Program-made: the position numbers and the translations under genes
Source: Maritalea mobilis
GTDB lineage: Bacteria; Pseudomonadota; Alphaproteobacteria; Rhodobacterales; Rhodobacteraceae
Direction: 5' to 3'
Length of the DNA: 64,000 nucleotides
Assembly: GCF_019800885.1 (NCBI RefSeq)
Contig: NZ_JAHVKE010000001.1
Location: 1,550,001 to 1,614,000 of the forward strand
Notes under the pieces: generated by a model
The model's database searches: none
Seen by the model: the letters and a program-made list of their open reading frames with translations, nothing else
Told to the model about the DNA's origin: nothing
Part shown: piece by piece, positions 22,201-32,490 of the stretch
Layout of the letters: each line of letters starts with the position of its first letter
Numbering within the stretch: position 1 is the first letter of the stretch

Positions 22201-23202
22201 ATGCGACGGCTGATTTCCGGTCTGGTGGTGCTGGCGGCGTTGGCCTCCGGCTGGTGGGCGTTCTACGCGTGGAGCACCGGGAATGTCGTCGCGGCCTGGT
22301 TCGCGGACCGGGCCGAGGAAGGCTGGCTCGCGAATTACAGCGACGTGTCGGTGGGTGGTTTCCCGGCGCAATTCACCACGCGGGTCGAGGGGCTGGAGCT
22401 GGCCGACCCGGACACGGGCTGGGTCTGGACGGCCCCCATCATCACGCTCGAACAACGCGTATTCCGCCCCGACCACCTGCGCGCCATCGGGCCGTCCGAA
22501 CAGGCCCTCGCCTCCCCTCGGGAACGGCTGACCATCCGGTCCGAGGCCATACGCTCGGACCTCGATGTTCAGCCCGCGGCACGGTTTGCGCTGGATGCCT
22601 CGGATACGGAGTTGCGCGGGGTCGAAATCAGCTCGACCGAAGGCTGGTCGATGCGCCTGCCCGAGGGGCGGCTGACCGGCCAGCGGGTCGAGGGCGAGGA
22701 TGACACCTACGACGTGGCCTTCCGCGCGAGCGGGCTGGTGCCCCCGGCGCCGATGGCAGCAGTTCTCGACCCGGCAGGCGTGTTGCCCGAGGCCATCGGC
22801 GAGGTGATCTACACCGCCCGCATGGCCTTCGACCGCCCCTGGGATCTAGGCGCGATCGAGGATCGGCGGCCACAGATCACCCGGCTGGACCTCGACGAGG
22901 CGGCAGCCAGTTGGGGGGCGATGCTGTTCCGCGCGACGGGGGCCTTGGACGTCGACGCCCAGGGCCAGCCCGATGGCGAGATTTCCGTACGCGCCGAGAA
23001 CTGGCGCGCCATGGTGGACCTGGCGGTGAACGCAGGCGCCCTACCCGAGCAGTTGCAGAGCAGTGTCGAGGGGGTTTTGGGCGTTGTCGCGGGCTTGTCG
23101 GGCAGCCCGGACAATATCGACGCGACGCTCGCCTTTCGCGACGGCCGCGTGTTCCTTGGGCCCATTCCCCTCGGCCCCGCACCGCGTCTTGTCCTGCGCT
23201 GA
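22201..23202 (+). CDS. DUF2125 domain protein, exported or membrane-anchored
   Basis: A 333-residue protein with an N-terminal hydrophobic signal or anchor (LISGLVVLAALASGWWAFYAW), followed by the DUF2125 pattern of alternating strands: VSVGGFPAQFTTRVEGLELADP and repeated beta-rich modules. The family is common in alphaproteobacteria and has no assigned function; the strand-rich repeats suggest a periplasmic barrel or groove. The frame is open far upstream, but the ATG at 22201 gives the expected signal segment. Convergent with the extensin-family gene. Confidence 0.85.
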   Translation: MRRLISGLVVLAALASGWWAFYAWSTGNVVAAWFADRAEEGWLANYSDVSVGGFPAQFTTRVEGLELADPDTGWVWTAPIITLEQRVFRPDHLRAIGPSEQALASPRERLTIRSEAIRSDLDVQPAARFALDASDTELRGVEISSTEGWSMRLPEGRLTGQRVEGEDDTYDVAFRASGLVPPAPMAAVLDPAGVLPEAIGEVIYTARMAFDRPWDLGAIEDRRPQITRLDLDEAAASWGAMLFRATGALDVDAQGQPDGEISVRAENWRAMVDLAVNAGALPEQLQSSVEGVLGVVAGLSGSPDNIDATLAFRDGRVFLGPIPLGPAPRLVLR

Positions 23203-23232
23203 GCCTTTTCAAAACCCGTCGCAGTCACGGCT

Positions 23233-23253
23233 TTATTCACAAGCTTATCCACC
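23233..23253 (+). promoter_or_regulatory. pair of DnaA-box-like sequences
   Basis: TTATTCACA (23233-23241) matches the DnaA box TTATNCACA fully and TTATCCACC (23245-23253) misses by one base; they have the same orientation and are 12 bp apart in the 85-bp gap between two convergent genes. No replication-origin gene context is seen. Confidence 0.35.
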
Positions 23254-23287
23254 AAAAACCGGCGTAGGCCATGGTTTCACCCACAGC

Positions 23288-24262
23288 CTAGCGGCAGTAG
23301 GACCCGCTCCGGTAAGACGCCACGTCGAGGTGGAAATGGTCTTGGTGAAAGCGGTCCGAGTTCGGCCCAAGGACCGTGCCAAACGGGCCGCAGGCGCCTT
23401 GGTGCATCGCTTGCAAAAGCGGCCCGGAGCTCCGGTCGCGCCAGCCACCCAGAACCGTCAGTTCAGAGCCGTTCGCCAGCCCGATCCCGGCAATGTCGAC
23501 CGCATTGCCAAGCGCATGTTCGCTGAGCCGCGCCCCGGGTTGCGAGTTCCGCGTCCGGCAGGAGTAGGAGGCGATGACCCGGATATTGGCGACGCCGCCA
23601 CCGCGACGTCCGACCGTGGGCACGACGCTCTGCTGCACCCAGTCCTGCAAGGCCGTGGCGGTATCGCAATTGATCGTCGCCGGTGTGGTCAAGGGGATCC
23701 CGTCAACCGCCCGTAGGCGCACAGGCTCGGCGATCCCACAGCCCGTGATCCGGCCCGTGATCGTCTCCAACCGGTCCCCTTCCAGCCCGGCTCGTCCGCA
23801 AAGCTGCCCGCGACGGCCCGGCTGCGTGACACGCCCGGGTGTCTGCCGGGTCGCGGCGGCCCGCACGCGGGTCTCCAGGCCTGCCGGACGCAGCACCGGT
23901 CGCAGGGACTCGGCCACGGCCAGCGCGGTCGCGCCGGGAACCACGGTGATCCGGCGCGGCGGCAGCAGGGCCGAAAACAGACCGGGGCGGCGGCTCTCGG
24001 TCACGATGGCCGGAGTCGCGGCGGGAGCGGTGCCTGCGTCGGGCTCGGCGGTTGGGGCGATGGGCGCGGCACCGGGCCGCGTGACGGGGCGCAGGGATTG
24101 CGACGGCGCCCGCGCGGTCGCGGCGACGACAACCCGCGTCACGGCCGGGGCCGCGGCCTCGCCTCGCATGATCGGGCGCGGGGATCGGTCTGGCGCTTCG
24201 GCGGCGGCATGGACCGCGGCAAGGGCAAGCGCCCCGCCCAGGATCGCCGCCCGCAGCTTCAC
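23288..24262 (-). CDS. extensin family protein, exported
   Basis: A 324-residue protein with a signal peptide ([20 protein letters not shown]), a low-complexity Pro/Ala/Arg-rich middle and a C-terminal extensin-like domain: RLSEHALGNAVDIAG, ASYSCR and HQDHFHLDV. The domain resembles D-Ala-D-Ala metallopeptidases of the VanY/MepA type, with His/Asp metal ligands, so a periplasmic cell-wall role is likely. It starts with GTG at 24262 overlapping the tyrA stop (GTGA), making it the last gene of a hisC-tyrA-extensin operon. Confidence 0.88.
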   Translation of the reverse strand: MKLRAAILGGALALAAVHAAAEAPDRSPRPIMRGEAAAPAVTRVVVAATARAPSQSLRPVTRPGAAPIAPTAEPDAGTAPAATPAIVTESRRPGLFSALLPPRRITVVPGATALAVAESLRPVLRPAGLETRVRAAATRQTPGRVTQPGRRGQLCGRAGLEGDRLETITGRITGCGIAEPVRLRAVDGIPLTTPATINCDTATALQDWVQQSVVPTVGRRGGGVANIRVIASYSCRTRNSQPGARLSEHALGNAVDIAGIGLANGSELTVLGGWRDRSSGPLLQAMHQGACGPFGTVLGPNSDRFHQDHFHLDVASYRSGSYCR

Positions 24263-25203
24263 CCCTCCGCCTCTTCCGCCTTGCGCGGCTTGGCGTGGGT
24301 GCGGCCGAAATCCGGGGCGTCGGTATCCTGCCCCGCCTCGATGATGCCGCGACGGATCGCGCGGGTCCGGGTGAAATAGTCGAACAGGTGGTCGCCGTCC
24401 CCGGTGCGGATCGCGCGTTGCAGGGCGAAAAGCTCCTCGGTGAAGCGCCCGAGGATTTCCAGCGTGGCATCCTTGTTCGACAGGAACACGTCGCGCCACA
24501 TGGTGGGATCCGAGGCGGCGATACGCGTGAAGTCGCGGAAACCGGCGGCGGAATACTTGATGACCTCGCTATCGGTCACGCGGCGCAGGTCATCGGCCAC
24601 ACCCACCATAGTGTAGGCAATCAGGTGCGGCGTGTGGCTGGTCACGGCGAGGACGAGATCGTGGTGATCGGCATCCATTTCCTCGACATTGGCGCCACAG
24701 CCTTCCCAGAAGGCGCGCAATTTCGCGACGGCCTCGGTATCCGTGCCGGGATCCGGAGTCAGCAAGACGTAGCGGTTGTCGAAAAGCTCGGCAAAGCCGG
24801 ACCGCGGGCCGGAATGCTCGGTCCCGGCCAGCGGGTGGCCGGGGACGAAATGCACCCCCTCGGGCAGATGCGGGGCGACGGCGGCGATCACGTCGCGCTT
24901 GACCGAGCCGACATCGGTGATCGTGGCGCCGGGGGCGAGATGGGGGGCGATCTCCTTGGTGACGGCCTCCATCGCGCCGACGGGCACGGCAAGAACGACC
25001 AGATCGGCGCCCTCGACAGCCTCGGCCGCTGTTTCAACGATCCGGTCGCAAAGGCCGATCTCGGCGGCCACCTTGCGCGTCTCGGCGGACCGGGCGGTGC
25101 CCACGATCTCGCCCGCCAGCCCCGCGCGGCGCATGGCATGGGCCATGGACCCGGCGATCAGGCCCAGGCCGATCAGGGCAACGCGATTGTAGATCACGCT
25201 CAT
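24259..25203 (-). CDS. prephenate/arogenate dehydrogenase family protein
   Basis: A 314-residue NAD(P)-dependent enzyme of tyrosine synthesis. The Rossmann motif is GLGLIAGS (Gly12, Gly14, Gly18); conserved [22 protein letters not shown] and SHTPHLIAY identify the TyrA fold and the substrate-site His residues. Whether it prefers prephenate or arogenate cannot be decided by eye. Its ATG overlaps the hisC stop. Pairing with hisC fits the known ability of HisC to aminate aromatic keto acids. Confidence 0.93.
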   Translation of the reverse strand: MSVIYNRVALIGLGLIAGSMAHAMRRAGLAGEIVGTARSAETRKVAAEIGLCDRIVETAAEAVEGADLVVLAVPVGAMEAVTKEIAPHLAPGATITDVGSVKRDVIAAVAPHLPEGVHFVPGHPLAGTEHSGPRSGFAELFDNRYVLLTPDPGTDTEAVAKLRAFWEGCGANVEEMDADHHDLVLAVTSHTPHLIAYTMVGVADDLRRVTDSEVIKYSAAGFRDFTRIAASDPTMWRDVFLSNKDATLEILGRFTEELFALQRAIRTGDGDHLFDYFTRTRAIRRGIIEAGQDTDAPDFGRTHAKPRKAEEAEG

Positions 25204-26285
25204 GCCGCCCCCTTGAAGCTGCCCAAGGCGTCCAGCACGCGGGTGTTGTCCTCGGGGCGACCAACGGTGATGCGCAGGCATTCCGGCAGGCCATAGCTTC
25301 GCGGATGCCGCACGATGATGCCTTGGGTCTTGAGGTGTTCATCGGCGGCGACGGCCTCGGCCTCGCCGGCAAATCGAGCCAGCACGAAATTCGCATGGCT
25401 GTCGTCGCAGGCGATGCCCATCTGGCGCAACCCGCCGGTCAGGCGCGCGCGTTCCTCGGCGTTCACGCGGACACACTCGGCGACCCACTCGGTATCGCGC
25501 ACCGCCGCCTCGGCCCCGGCCAGCGCGATCCCCGACAGGTTGAACGGCCCGCGGATGCGGTTGAGCACGTCGATGATCGCCTGCGGCGCGTAGCCATAGC
25601 CGACACGCAACCCGCCCAAGCCATAGGCCTTGGAGAAGGTCCGGGTCATCACGACAGTCTCGCGCGTCTCCACCAGCGATTTTCCACCGTCATAGCCCTC
25701 GGCAAACTCGGCATAGGCCCCGTCGAGGATCAGCAGGCAGGTCTCCGGCAACCCATCGGCCAGCCGCGCCAGATCGGCCATCGGGATCATGGTCGCCGTG
25801 GGGTTGGCCGGGTTGGCGATGAAGACCAGACGGGTCTTGTCAGTGGCCATTTCCAGCAGGGCGTCGACATCCACCATCCGGTCACGCTCGGGCGCCACGA
25901 TGGGAGTTGCCCCGGCAGCCAGCGCGCTGATGCGATACATGCCGAAGCCATGCGTGGTATACAGCACCTCGTCCCCCGGCCCGGCATAGGCCTGGCAAAG
26001 GAAATGGATGATCTCATCCGACCCCACGCCGCAGATGACACGGTCGGCGTCCAGCCCATGCACCTCGGCAATGGCGGCGCGCAGGGCGGCATGATCGGTC
26101 GAGGGGTAGCGATGCGCCTGACCCAACACACCCTGCATTGCTGCAACGGCGGCGGGCGAGGGTCCGAACGGGTTTTCGTTCGAGCTGAGCTTCAGCGGTT
26201 CGGCTTGGCCCTCGATCTCGGACTGCCCGCCCTGGTAAAGGGCGATGTCGAGGATGCTGGGCTGCGGGCGGATCTGCGTGGCCAT
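25200..26285 (-). CDS. hisC: histidinol-phosphate / aromatic aminotransferase
   Basis: A 361-residue fold-type I PLP aminotransferase. [13 protein letters not shown], the [10 protein letters not shown] loop, DGAYAEFA and the PLP-lysine motif [16 protein letters not shown] (Lys219) are standard for HisC. It converts imidazole-acetol phosphate to histidinol phosphate; association with tyrA suggests it also serves Tyr/Phe synthesis. The start is MATQIRPQP at 26285 without a strong ribosome site; an upstream in-frame Met at 26306 is possible. First gene of a three-gene operon. Confidence 0.93.
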   Translation of the reverse strand: MATQIRPQPSILDIALYQGGQSEIEGQAEPLKLSSNENPFGPSPAAVAAMQGVLGQAHRYPSTDHAALRAAIAEVHGLDADRVICGVGSDEIIHFLCQAYAGPGDEVLYTTHGFGMYRISALAAGATPIVAPERDRMVDVDALLEMATDKTRLVFIANPANPTATMIPMADLARLADGLPETCLLILDGAYAEFAEGYDGGKSLVETRETVVMTRTFSKAYGLGGLRVGYGYAPQAIIDVLNRIRGPFNLSGIALAGAEAAVRDTEWVAECVRVNAEERARLTGGLRQMGIACDDSHANFVLARFAGEAEAVAADEHLKTQGIIVRHPRSYGLPECLRITVGRPEDNTRVLDALGSFKGAA

Positions 26286-26353
26286 GTCACAAGTCTCAAG
26301 ACGCAAGGATTTCGCGGGGTTCTAGCGGGAGTTTGCCCCCATGGGAACCGCTA

Positions 26354-28546
26354 TCAATAGAAGCTTTGCGGGTCGATATCGACGGAGAGACGCAGGTTGG
26401 TCGGCAGCTTCACGCCGTCGGTCCAGCGCCGGATCGCCCCTTGCAGCGCGACGCCCTTGGGGGCCTTGACCAAAAGGCGCACGCGATGACGCCCGCGCAC
26501 CCGCGCGATGGGCGCAGGCGCAGGACCGTAGACCACCGCACCCACAGCCCGCAGCGCGTCGTCATGGCGCGCAAGATGATTGCCCAGATCAAAGGCCGAG
26601 GCCGCGTCGGGCGCGCTGATGATGATGCCGGCCAGCCTGCCATAGGGCGGCATGCCCGCCTGTTCGCGCTCCGCCGCCTCGGCCCGCCAGAAGCCTTCCT
26701 CGTCGCCCGACAGGATGGCGCGGATCACCGGGTGATCGGGCTGGAAGGTTTGCAGCAGGGCCACGCCCCGTTTCTCCGCCCGCCCGGCGCGGCCCGCCAC
26801 CTGCCGCATCAGTTGGAAGGTCCGCTCCGCCGCACGCAGGTCGCCGCCCTGAAGGCCAAGGTCCGCATCGACCACGCCCACCAGCGTCAGGCGCGGGAAA
26901 TTGTGCCCCTTGGCCACCAGTTGCGTGCCGATGATGATATCAGTGTCACCCTGCGCGATCTCTTCGATCTGGGCCTTCAGCGCGCGGGCGCTTCCGAACA
27001 GGTCCGAGGACAGGATCGCCAGTTTTGCATCGGGAAAGGCGCGCGCGGCCTCTTCGGCGACACGCTCGACACCCGGGCCAACGGCGGCCATCTTCCCTTC
27101 CACCCCGCAGGAGGGGCAGACCTCGGGCAAGGGTTTCGTCTCGCCGCATTGGTGGCAGACAAGGCGTTTCTGGAACCGGTGCTCGACCATGCGCGCATCG
27201 CAATGATCGCACCCCACCTGCGCCCCGCAGGCCCGGCAGAGCGTCACCGGAGCATAGCCGCGACGGTTCAGGAACAAGAGCGCCTGTTCCCCGTTCTGGA
27301 TGCGCTTGGCGACCTCGCCCGTCAGGCGCGGCGACAACCAGCTTTGCGCGGGCAGATCCTGCGTGCGCATGTCGATGGCGGCCATCTCGGGCAAGACCGC
27401 CTCGCCGAAGCGCGCGGTCAGGTCCAGCCGCGCGTATTTCCCCGCCTCGGCATTGGCCCAGCTTTCAAGCGATGGCGTGGCCGAGGCCAGCACCACCTGC
27501 GCATCGTTCAGGCTGGCGCGCAGCACAGCCATGTCGCGGGCGTTGTAAAGCGCGCCTTCCTCCTGCTTGTAGGAACTGTCGTGTTCCTCATCGACCACGA
27601 TCAGGCCAAGGTCGCGATACGGCAGGAACAGCGCCGATCGTGCGCCGACGACCAGTTGCGCGGCACCTTGGCCGACCATCTTCCACGCGCGGCGGCGTTC
27701 GGTCATGGTCACGCCCGAATGCCATTCGGCGGGTTTCGCGCCGAACCGCGCCTCGACCCGCGTCAGAAATTCGCTGGTCAGGGCGATCTCGGGCAGAAGA
27801 ACCAGCGCCTGCCGCCCCTGCCGCAGGCATTCGGCGACGGCCTCCAGATAGACCTCGGTCTTGCCGGACCCGGTGACGCCTTTCAGCAGGGTCGTGCCGT
27901 AGCGCCGCGCGGCCATGCCGGTGCGCAACGCCTCGGCGGCGCTGGCCTGATCCTCGGTCAACTCCTTGCTGGGCAGGTCGGGATCCAGTGGCAGGTAGGG
28001 CGCATCGCGGGGCGTGTCGGCCTCCTCGACCACGCCCTGCTTCGCCAACCCCTTGATGACCGAGGTCGACACGCCCGCAAGGCTGGACAACTCGGAAAGC
28101 GTGAAGCCCAAGCCACCGTATTCCACCAGCGTGTCGATCACGCGCTGCCGCGCATCGGTCATGCGGTCAGGCTCCCCCTGCCCCAGCCGGTAGATCTTGC
28201 GCATGGAGGGCGGATCGCTCAGGCCCGGCACGCGGGTGGCCAGCCGCAACATCTGGCTGAGCGGGGTCAGCGTGTAGGCCCCGGCCTTTTCAAGGAAGCT
28301 GCGCAATTCGCCACGCATCGGGGCGGCCTCCAGCACGCGATTGACCGCGCGCAGCTTGCCCGCGTCGAAATCGCCCGCGCCCTCGCCCCAGACAACGCCC
28401 AGCACCTTGCGCGGCCCCAGCGGCACCTCGACGAAGGCGCCCAGCCAGCAGCCGCCCTCGGGCGCGCGGTAGTCCAGAACGCGGTCCAGCGGCTCGGGCG
28501 TCAGGATACCGACGCGCGCGCCTTCTTCGAAATACTCCCGGCTCAT
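26354..28546 (-). CDS. priA: primosomal protein N' (replication restart helicase)
   Basis: A 730-residue superfamily 2 helicase that recognises stalled forks and reloads the replisome. Walker [16 protein letters not shown], the DExH-type box [14 protein letters not shown], and the zinc-binding insertion with paired cysteines ([26 protein letters not shown]) are all present, as is the C-terminal domain. Divergent from the transaldolase gene 75 bp away. Full length, no anomalies. Confidence 0.97.
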   Translation of the reverse strand: MSREYFEEGARVGILTPEPLDRVLDYRAPEGGCWLGAFVEVPLGPRKVLGVVWGEGAGDFDAGKLRAVNRVLEAAPMRGELRSFLEKAGAYTLTPLSQMLRLATRVPGLSDPPSMRKIYRLGQGEPDRMTDARQRVIDTLVEYGGLGFTLSELSSLAGVSTSVIKGLAKQGVVEEADTPRDAPYLPLDPDLPSKELTEDQASAAEALRTGMAARRYGTTLLKGVTGSGKTEVYLEAVAECLRQGRQALVLLPEIALTSEFLTRVEARFGAKPAEWHSGVTMTERRRAWKMVGQGAAQLVVGARSALFLPYRDLGLIVVDEEHDSSYKQEEGALYNARDMAVLRASLNDAQVVLASATPSLESWANAEAGKYARLDLTARFGEAVLPEMAAIDMRTQDLPAQSWLSPRLTGEVAKRIQNGEQALLFLNRRGYAPVTLCRACGAQVGCDHCDARMVEHRFQKRLVCHQCGETKPLPEVCPSCGVEGKMAAVGPGVERVAEEAARAFPDAKLAILSSDLFGSARALKAQIEEIAQGDTDIIIGTQLVAKGHNFPRLTLVGVVDADLGLQGGDLRAAERTFQLMRQVAGRAGRAEKRGVALLQTFQPDHPVIRAILSGDEEGFWRAEAAEREQAGMPPYGRLAGIIISAPDAASAFDLGNHLARHDDALRAVGAVVYGPAPAPIARVRGRHRVRLLVKAPKGVALQGAIRRWTDGVKLPTNLRLSVDIDPQSFY

Positions 28547-28621
28547 GCCTTTTCGCTGCCCGACCCTTGCGCTAGAAGGCCGCTAGATGACCATGGCCTG
28601 CCCGCGAAAGGAAGCCGAGCG

Positions 28622-29275
28622 ATGAAATTCTTTGTGGATACCGCCGACATCGACGCAATCCGCGACCTGTCCGAGCTGGGGATCGTGGATGGGGTGACGA
28701 CAAACCCCTCGCTGATCATGAAATCCGGCCGCGATATCAAGGAAGTCACCAAGGAGATCTGCGACCTGGTCGACGGCCCCGTCAGCGCCGAAACCATCGC
28801 ACTCGATGCCGAAGGCATGGTGGCCGAGGGCCGCGAACTGGCCAAGATCGCCGATAACATCGCGATCAAGGTGCCGCTGACCTGGGAAGGCCTTAAGGCC
28901 TGCAAGACGCTGACCGGCGAAGGCCGCATGGTCAACGTGACGCTGTGTTTCTCGGCCAACCAGGCGCTTCTGGCCGCCAAGGCCGGCGCGACCTTCATCT
29001 CGCCCTTCATCGGTCGCCTCGACGACCTGAACCTCGACGGGATGGATCTGATCGCCGAGATTCGCCAGATCTACGACAATTACGGGTTCGAGACCGAGAT
29101 CCTCGCCGCCTCGATCCGCAGTGTGAACCACATGAAACAAGCCGCTCTGATCGGCGCGGATGTGGCGACGGCCCCCCCGGGCGTCATCAAGTCGATGGCC
29201 AGCCACGTGATGACCGACAAGGGCCTCGATGCCTTCCTCAAGGATTGGGAAAAGACCGGTCAGAAGATCCTCTGA
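28622..29275 (+). CDS. fructose-6-phosphate aldolase / small transaldolase
   Basis: A 217-residue TIM-barrel enzyme of the short transaldolase subfamily. [18 protein letters not shown], the Schiff-base Lys83 in [11 protein letters not shown] and [25 protein letters not shown] are diagnostic. Both transaldolase and Fsa activities occur in this subfamily, so the exact reaction is open. AAAGGAAG precedes the ATG. A strong intrinsic terminator lies 23 bp past the stop. Confidence 0.93.
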   Translation: MKFFVDTADIDAIRDLSELGIVDGVTTNPSLIMKSGRDIKEVTKEICDLVDGPVSAETIALDAEGMVAEGRELAKIADNIAIKVPLTWEGLKACKTLTGEGRMVNVTLCFSANQALLAAKAGATFISPFIGRLDDLNLDGMDLIAEIRQIYDNYGFETEILAASIRSVNHMKQAALIGADVATAPPGVIKSMASHVMTDKGLDAFLKDWEKTGQKIL

Positions 29276-29298
29276 TCCCTCGATTGCAGAACGCGAAA

Positions 29299-29324
29299 GG
29301 GCGGCCAACTGGCCGCCCTTTTTT
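29299..29324 (+). terminator. intrinsic terminator after the transaldolase gene
   Basis: GGGCGGCC, loop AACT, GGCCGCCC form a perfect 8-bp stem followed by six T residues, 23 bp after the stop codon. Confidence 0.92.
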
Positions 29325-29342
29325 GCATCCGGTCATCGCTGT

Positions 29343-30410
29343 TCATTCGGCGGGAACGGCGCTGCGCCCCGCGCGCTGCTCGCCGCCAATCCGCGCCTCG
29401 AACAGCCCGGCGCCCCACATCCCCGCGACGATCGACACCAGGGCAAGGATCGCGGCGACCGACAGGGTCGGAACACCGGCCAGACCGGCACCGACCGTGC
29501 AGCCGCCAGCCAGAACGCCGCCGACGCCCATCAACGCGGCCCCCGACAGGGTTCGGCCCATCTGCACGGGGCTGGTGAACGCCTCCCACGCGAAGCGGCG
29601 CGCGGCGATGGCCGCGACGATGGCCCCCGCCAGGACGCCGCCGATCAGGCCCACGCCAAAACCCGGCTCGACCAGGCTGGCCGCCACGCCCCAGAACAGG
29701 GAATCGGCCCAGGGCTTCGTGAAGGACAGGCTTTCCAGCGCAATCGGATCGAACTCGTCGTAAAGAACAAAGCCGGTTCCGACCCAGCCGAGCGGCACCA
29801 AGGCCCCCAGCAACGCGGCCCCCGACAGCATCCACAGGCCCGCGCCGGAGCGCCACGCCACGCCAAGTGCCGCCACGGCCAGCAGCGCCGCCCAGATCGC
29901 GGCACCGCCGGGCAGGGCCGCAAGGCTGACTGCCGCGCCCAGATCAACGGTGGCGGCGGACAGGCCCGTGCGCACCGGCGACAACGCGCCTTGCAGAGTT
30001 GCATGGGCGAACACGGCGAAGACGAACAGCGCCGTCAGGGCCCGCAAATTGCCTGCACCGCTCAGCACCGTCAGACGCGAGATGCAGCCCCGCGCCAGCA
30101 CGGCGCCCACGCCGAACAGCAGCCCGCCCACGGTGATCCCCACGACCGGCAGCGCCGAGACGTGGAACCTGTGCGCATCGAACGAGACCCAGCCCAGCGC
30201 GACGGCGGCCTGCGTTCCGAGGATCGAAACCGCCAGCGCCATGGCCCAGACACCGCGCGCCGATGCGCGCTCTTCTACCGGGCCGGCGACGGCGCGCCGC
30301 AGGCAGAAGCGTGTCAGTTGCGCCAAGGCCCCGAAGGCAAGGCCCAGCGCGAGGCCCAGCCAGAGAGATGCCGCACGGGGCGAGAGATCGAGGGCGAGCG
30401 TTTCGTACAT
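29343..30410 (-). CDS. YeeE/YedE family (thiosulfate-type) transporter
   Basis: A 355-residue membrane protein with about nine to ten hydrophobic helices. Two family motifs with an invariant Cys are present: LARGCISRLTVLSGAGNLRAL in the first half and LAGGCTVGAGLAG in the second. YeeE (TsuA) imports thiosulfate through such cysteines; YedE members serve sulfur or selenium compounds. The start at 30410 has GGAGG 5 nt upstream. No TusA/YeeD partner gene is adjacent. It stands alone, with a 356-bp gap to the divergent DUF484 gene. Confidence 0.85.
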   Translation of the reverse strand: MYETLALDLSPRAASLWLGLALGLAFGALAQLTRFCLRRAVAGPVEERASARGVWAMALAVSILGTQAAVALGWVSFDAHRFHVSALPVVGITVGGLLFGVGAVLARGCISRLTVLSGAGNLRALTALFVFAVFAHATLQGALSPVRTGLSAATVDLGAAVSLAALPGGAAIWAALLAVAALGVAWRSGAGLWMLSGAALLGALVPLGWVGTGFVLYDEFDPIALESLSFTKPWADSLFWGVAASLVEPGFGVGLIGGVLAGAIVAAIAARRFAWEAFTSPVQMGRTLSGAALMGVGGVLAGGCTVGAGLAGVPTLSVAAILALVSIVAGMWGAGLFEARIGGEQRAGRSAVPAE

Positions 30411-30766
30411 ATCCACCTCCGGGAAAGTGCTGTGGCCATGGGCCAGTCGGCGGGCATCTAGACGATATCGGCAGCCATGCAAGCGGCGGGCGAAGGGCGA
30501 TCAGCCTTTCTGGCAACGGCCGGGCGAACGAGCGTTCCGGTTTCTCCGCGAAACAAGGCCGCATCGGACCACATGTTCGCATACCCCAACCGTTTGGACC
30601 TTTCTGCGCCTCGGCGATGCGAATTGCCGTCCCGTCGGGGACCTTACTGCAACAACGGCCCGCAACTCCCTCAGCCGATGGCAAAAAAACTGGCCCGAAC
30701 CGCTTGGCTCATGTTATGAGCCGTACCAACAAGGTGAAAAACCGAATAAAAGCACGAGGCAGCACA
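30411..30766. other. intergenic region between the YeeE gene and the DUF484 gene
   Basis: 356 bp between divergent genes. Several open frames cross it but none has a ribosome site or a recognisable product. An in-frame ATG at 30716 could extend the DUF484 protein by 17 basic residues. No tRNA, riboswitch or clear operator was seen. Confidence 0.5.
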
Positions 30767-31498
30767 GTGAGCAGCGAACCGGCCGGGGCGCGTCCCGGAT
30801 ATTTCGACGATTGGCGTGAACGTGTGATCTCGGACCCCGAGTTGATCCTCGAGGACCGCGACCTGATGCGCGCGCTGATCTCGGCCAATGACCGCCAGAT
30901 GGGCGGCAATATCGTGGACATGCGCGGCATCGCGATGGAGCGGTTGCAGAACCGGCTCGACCGGCTGGAGGACACGCATCGCTCGGTCATCGCGGCGGCC
31001 TATGAAAACCTCGCCGGCACCAACCAGGTGCATCGCGCGATCCTGAAACTGCTCGACGAGTCGGAATTCACCGACTTTCTGAAGGTTCTGGGCACGGATG
31101 TTGCGGGCATCCTGCGCGTCGATCGTATCCGCCTTGTCCTCGAGTCGCCCGAAGCGACCGAGACCGAGGCGCCGCGCGTTCAGAAGCTCGAGGATGTGCT
31201 GACCGTTGTCGCCCCGGGGTTCGTCGAAGACTACATCACCGGCGGGCGCGACATCCCGCACAAGCAGGTGACCCTGCGCCAGGTTGGCATGGGCTGCGAC
31301 CGGATCTTCGGGGACGAGGCCGCGACCTGGATCAAGTCCGAAGCGTTGATGGTCCTCGATTTCGGCCCCGGACGCCTGCCCGGCCTTCTGGTCATGGGCG
31401 CCGAGGACCCGCACCAGTTCCGCCCCAGCCAGGGCACCGACCTTCTGACCTTCTTCGCCGGTGTCTTCGAACGGCTGATGCGGGGCTGGCTGGGCTGA
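30767..31498 (+). CDS. DUF484 family protein
   Basis: A 243-residue protein. The short N-terminal part ISDPELILEDRDLMRALISAN and the helix RGIAMERLQNRLDRLEDTHRSVIAAAYENL precede a GAF-like domain, which is the DUF484 layout. The GTG at 30767 is chosen because GAGG lies 7 nt upstream and the N-terminus then matches the compact family form; the ATG at 30716 has no ribosome site. The family is usually linked to xerC, as here (4-bp gap), and is otherwise uncharacterised. Confidence 0.82.
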   Translation: MSSEPAGARPGYFDDWRERVISDPELILEDRDLMRALISANDRQMGGNIVDMRGIAMERLQNRLDRLEDTHRSVIAAAYENLAGTNQVHRAILKLLDESEFTDFLKVLGTDVAGILRVDRIRLVLESPEATETEAPRVQKLEDVLTVVAPGFVEDYITGGRDIPHKQVTLRQVGMGCDRIFGDEAATWIKSEALMVLDFGPGRLPGLLVMGAEDPHQFRPSQGTDLLTFFAGVFERLMRGWLG

Positions 31499-31502
31499 GG
31501 CG

Positions 31503-32438
31503 ATGAGCCTTGCGCTGACCCCGGCGATCCGCGACCTACTGGACAGCTGGCTAACCCATGAACGCGCGATCAAGGGCGCGTCCGAGGCGACGCTGAGGGC
31601 CTATGGCGCGGATGTGACGGGCTTTCTTGCGTTTCAGGCCGAGTATCTTGGCGGCGCACCCGGCCCTGCGGCCCTGCGCGGCCTTGGCCCGCGCGAATTG
31701 CGGGCGTGGATGGCCGATCAGCGCGGGCGCGGTGTCGGCGCACGTTCGCTGGCGCGGCGGCTATCTGCCGTCAAAGGCTTCTACAGCTGGTGGGCCGAAC
31801 GTGACGGGTTCGACGCGACCGCCATCCTGTCCCTGCGCGCGCCCAAGCATCAACGCCGCCTGCCCCGCCCCCTGACCGAGGGTGGCGCACGCAACATGAT
31901 AGACGGGGTCGGCGAGCAGGACGCGCGCGACTGGGTCGCGGCCCGCGATATCGCGGTGATCACCCTGCTCTACGGCTGCGGCCTGCGGATATCCGAAGCC
32001 CTGGGCCTCGACGCCCGCCTGATCCCCCTGCCCGAGGTACTGCGCATTCGGGGCAAGGGCGGCAAGGAACGCGAATTGCCTGTCCTTCCCGCCGCCCGCG
32101 CCGCCGTGGATCGTTACGCGGCGCTCTGCCCGCATGACCTGCCCCCCGGAACGCCGATGTTTCGCGGCATTCGGGGTGGCGCGCTCGGGCCCCGCGCCGT
32201 AGCCAAGGTCATGGAAAAGACCCGGATGCAGCTTGGCCTGCCCTCTTCGGCGACACCGCATGCGATGCGGCACAGCTTTGCCACGCATCTGCTGAATGCC
32301 GGTGGCGACCTGCGCGCGATCCAGGAATTGTTGGGGCATGCGTCGCTGTCCACCACCCAGGCCTATACCGCCGTCGACACCGCGCGCCTGCTCGACGTCT
32401 ATCGATCAGCGCATCCATCCGCCCGCAAGCGCGCCTGA
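31503..32438 (+). CDS. xerC: tyrosine recombinase XerC
   Basis: A 311-residue site-specific recombinase resolving chromosome dimers at dif with XerD. The SAM-like N-domain is followed by the catalytic domain with Arg162 (GCGLRISEALGLD), Lys185 (RGKGGKERELPV), His253 and Arg256 (HAMRHSFATHLL), His279 (LLGHASLSTT) and the nucleophile Tyr288. All catalytic residues are present. It follows DUF484 by 4 bp and precedes pcs. No integrative-element context, so this is the chromosomal housekeeping copy. Confidence 0.94.
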   Translation: MSLALTPAIRDLLDSWLTHERAIKGASEATLRAYGADVTGFLAFQAEYLGGAPGPAALRGLGPRELRAWMADQRGRGVGARSLARRLSAVKGFYSWWAERDGFDATAILSLRAPKHQRRLPRPLTEGGARNMIDGVGEQDARDWVAARDIAVITLLYGCGLRISEALGLDARLIPLPEVLRIRGKGGKERELPVLPAARAAVDRYAALCPHDLPPGTPMFRGIRGGALGPRAVAKVMEKTRMQLGLPSSATPHAMRHSFATHLLNAGGDLRAIQELLGHASLSTTQAYTAVDTARLLDVYRSAHPSARKRA

Positions 32439-32490
32439 TCCGTCACGGAACGGTTGCATGTGCCGGGGCAAGCAGGCATCACCGCAGCCC

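Noticed and set aside
26333-28621. plus-strand frame leading into the transaldolase gene
   Set aside because: The N-terminal 760 codons are antisense to priA; the true start of the aldolase is the ATG at 28622 with AAAGGAAG before it.
31503-32438. tyrosine recombinase as sign of an integrated element
   Set aside because: The protein is standard XerC in its usual DUF484 context, with no attachment-site repeats or phage genes around it.
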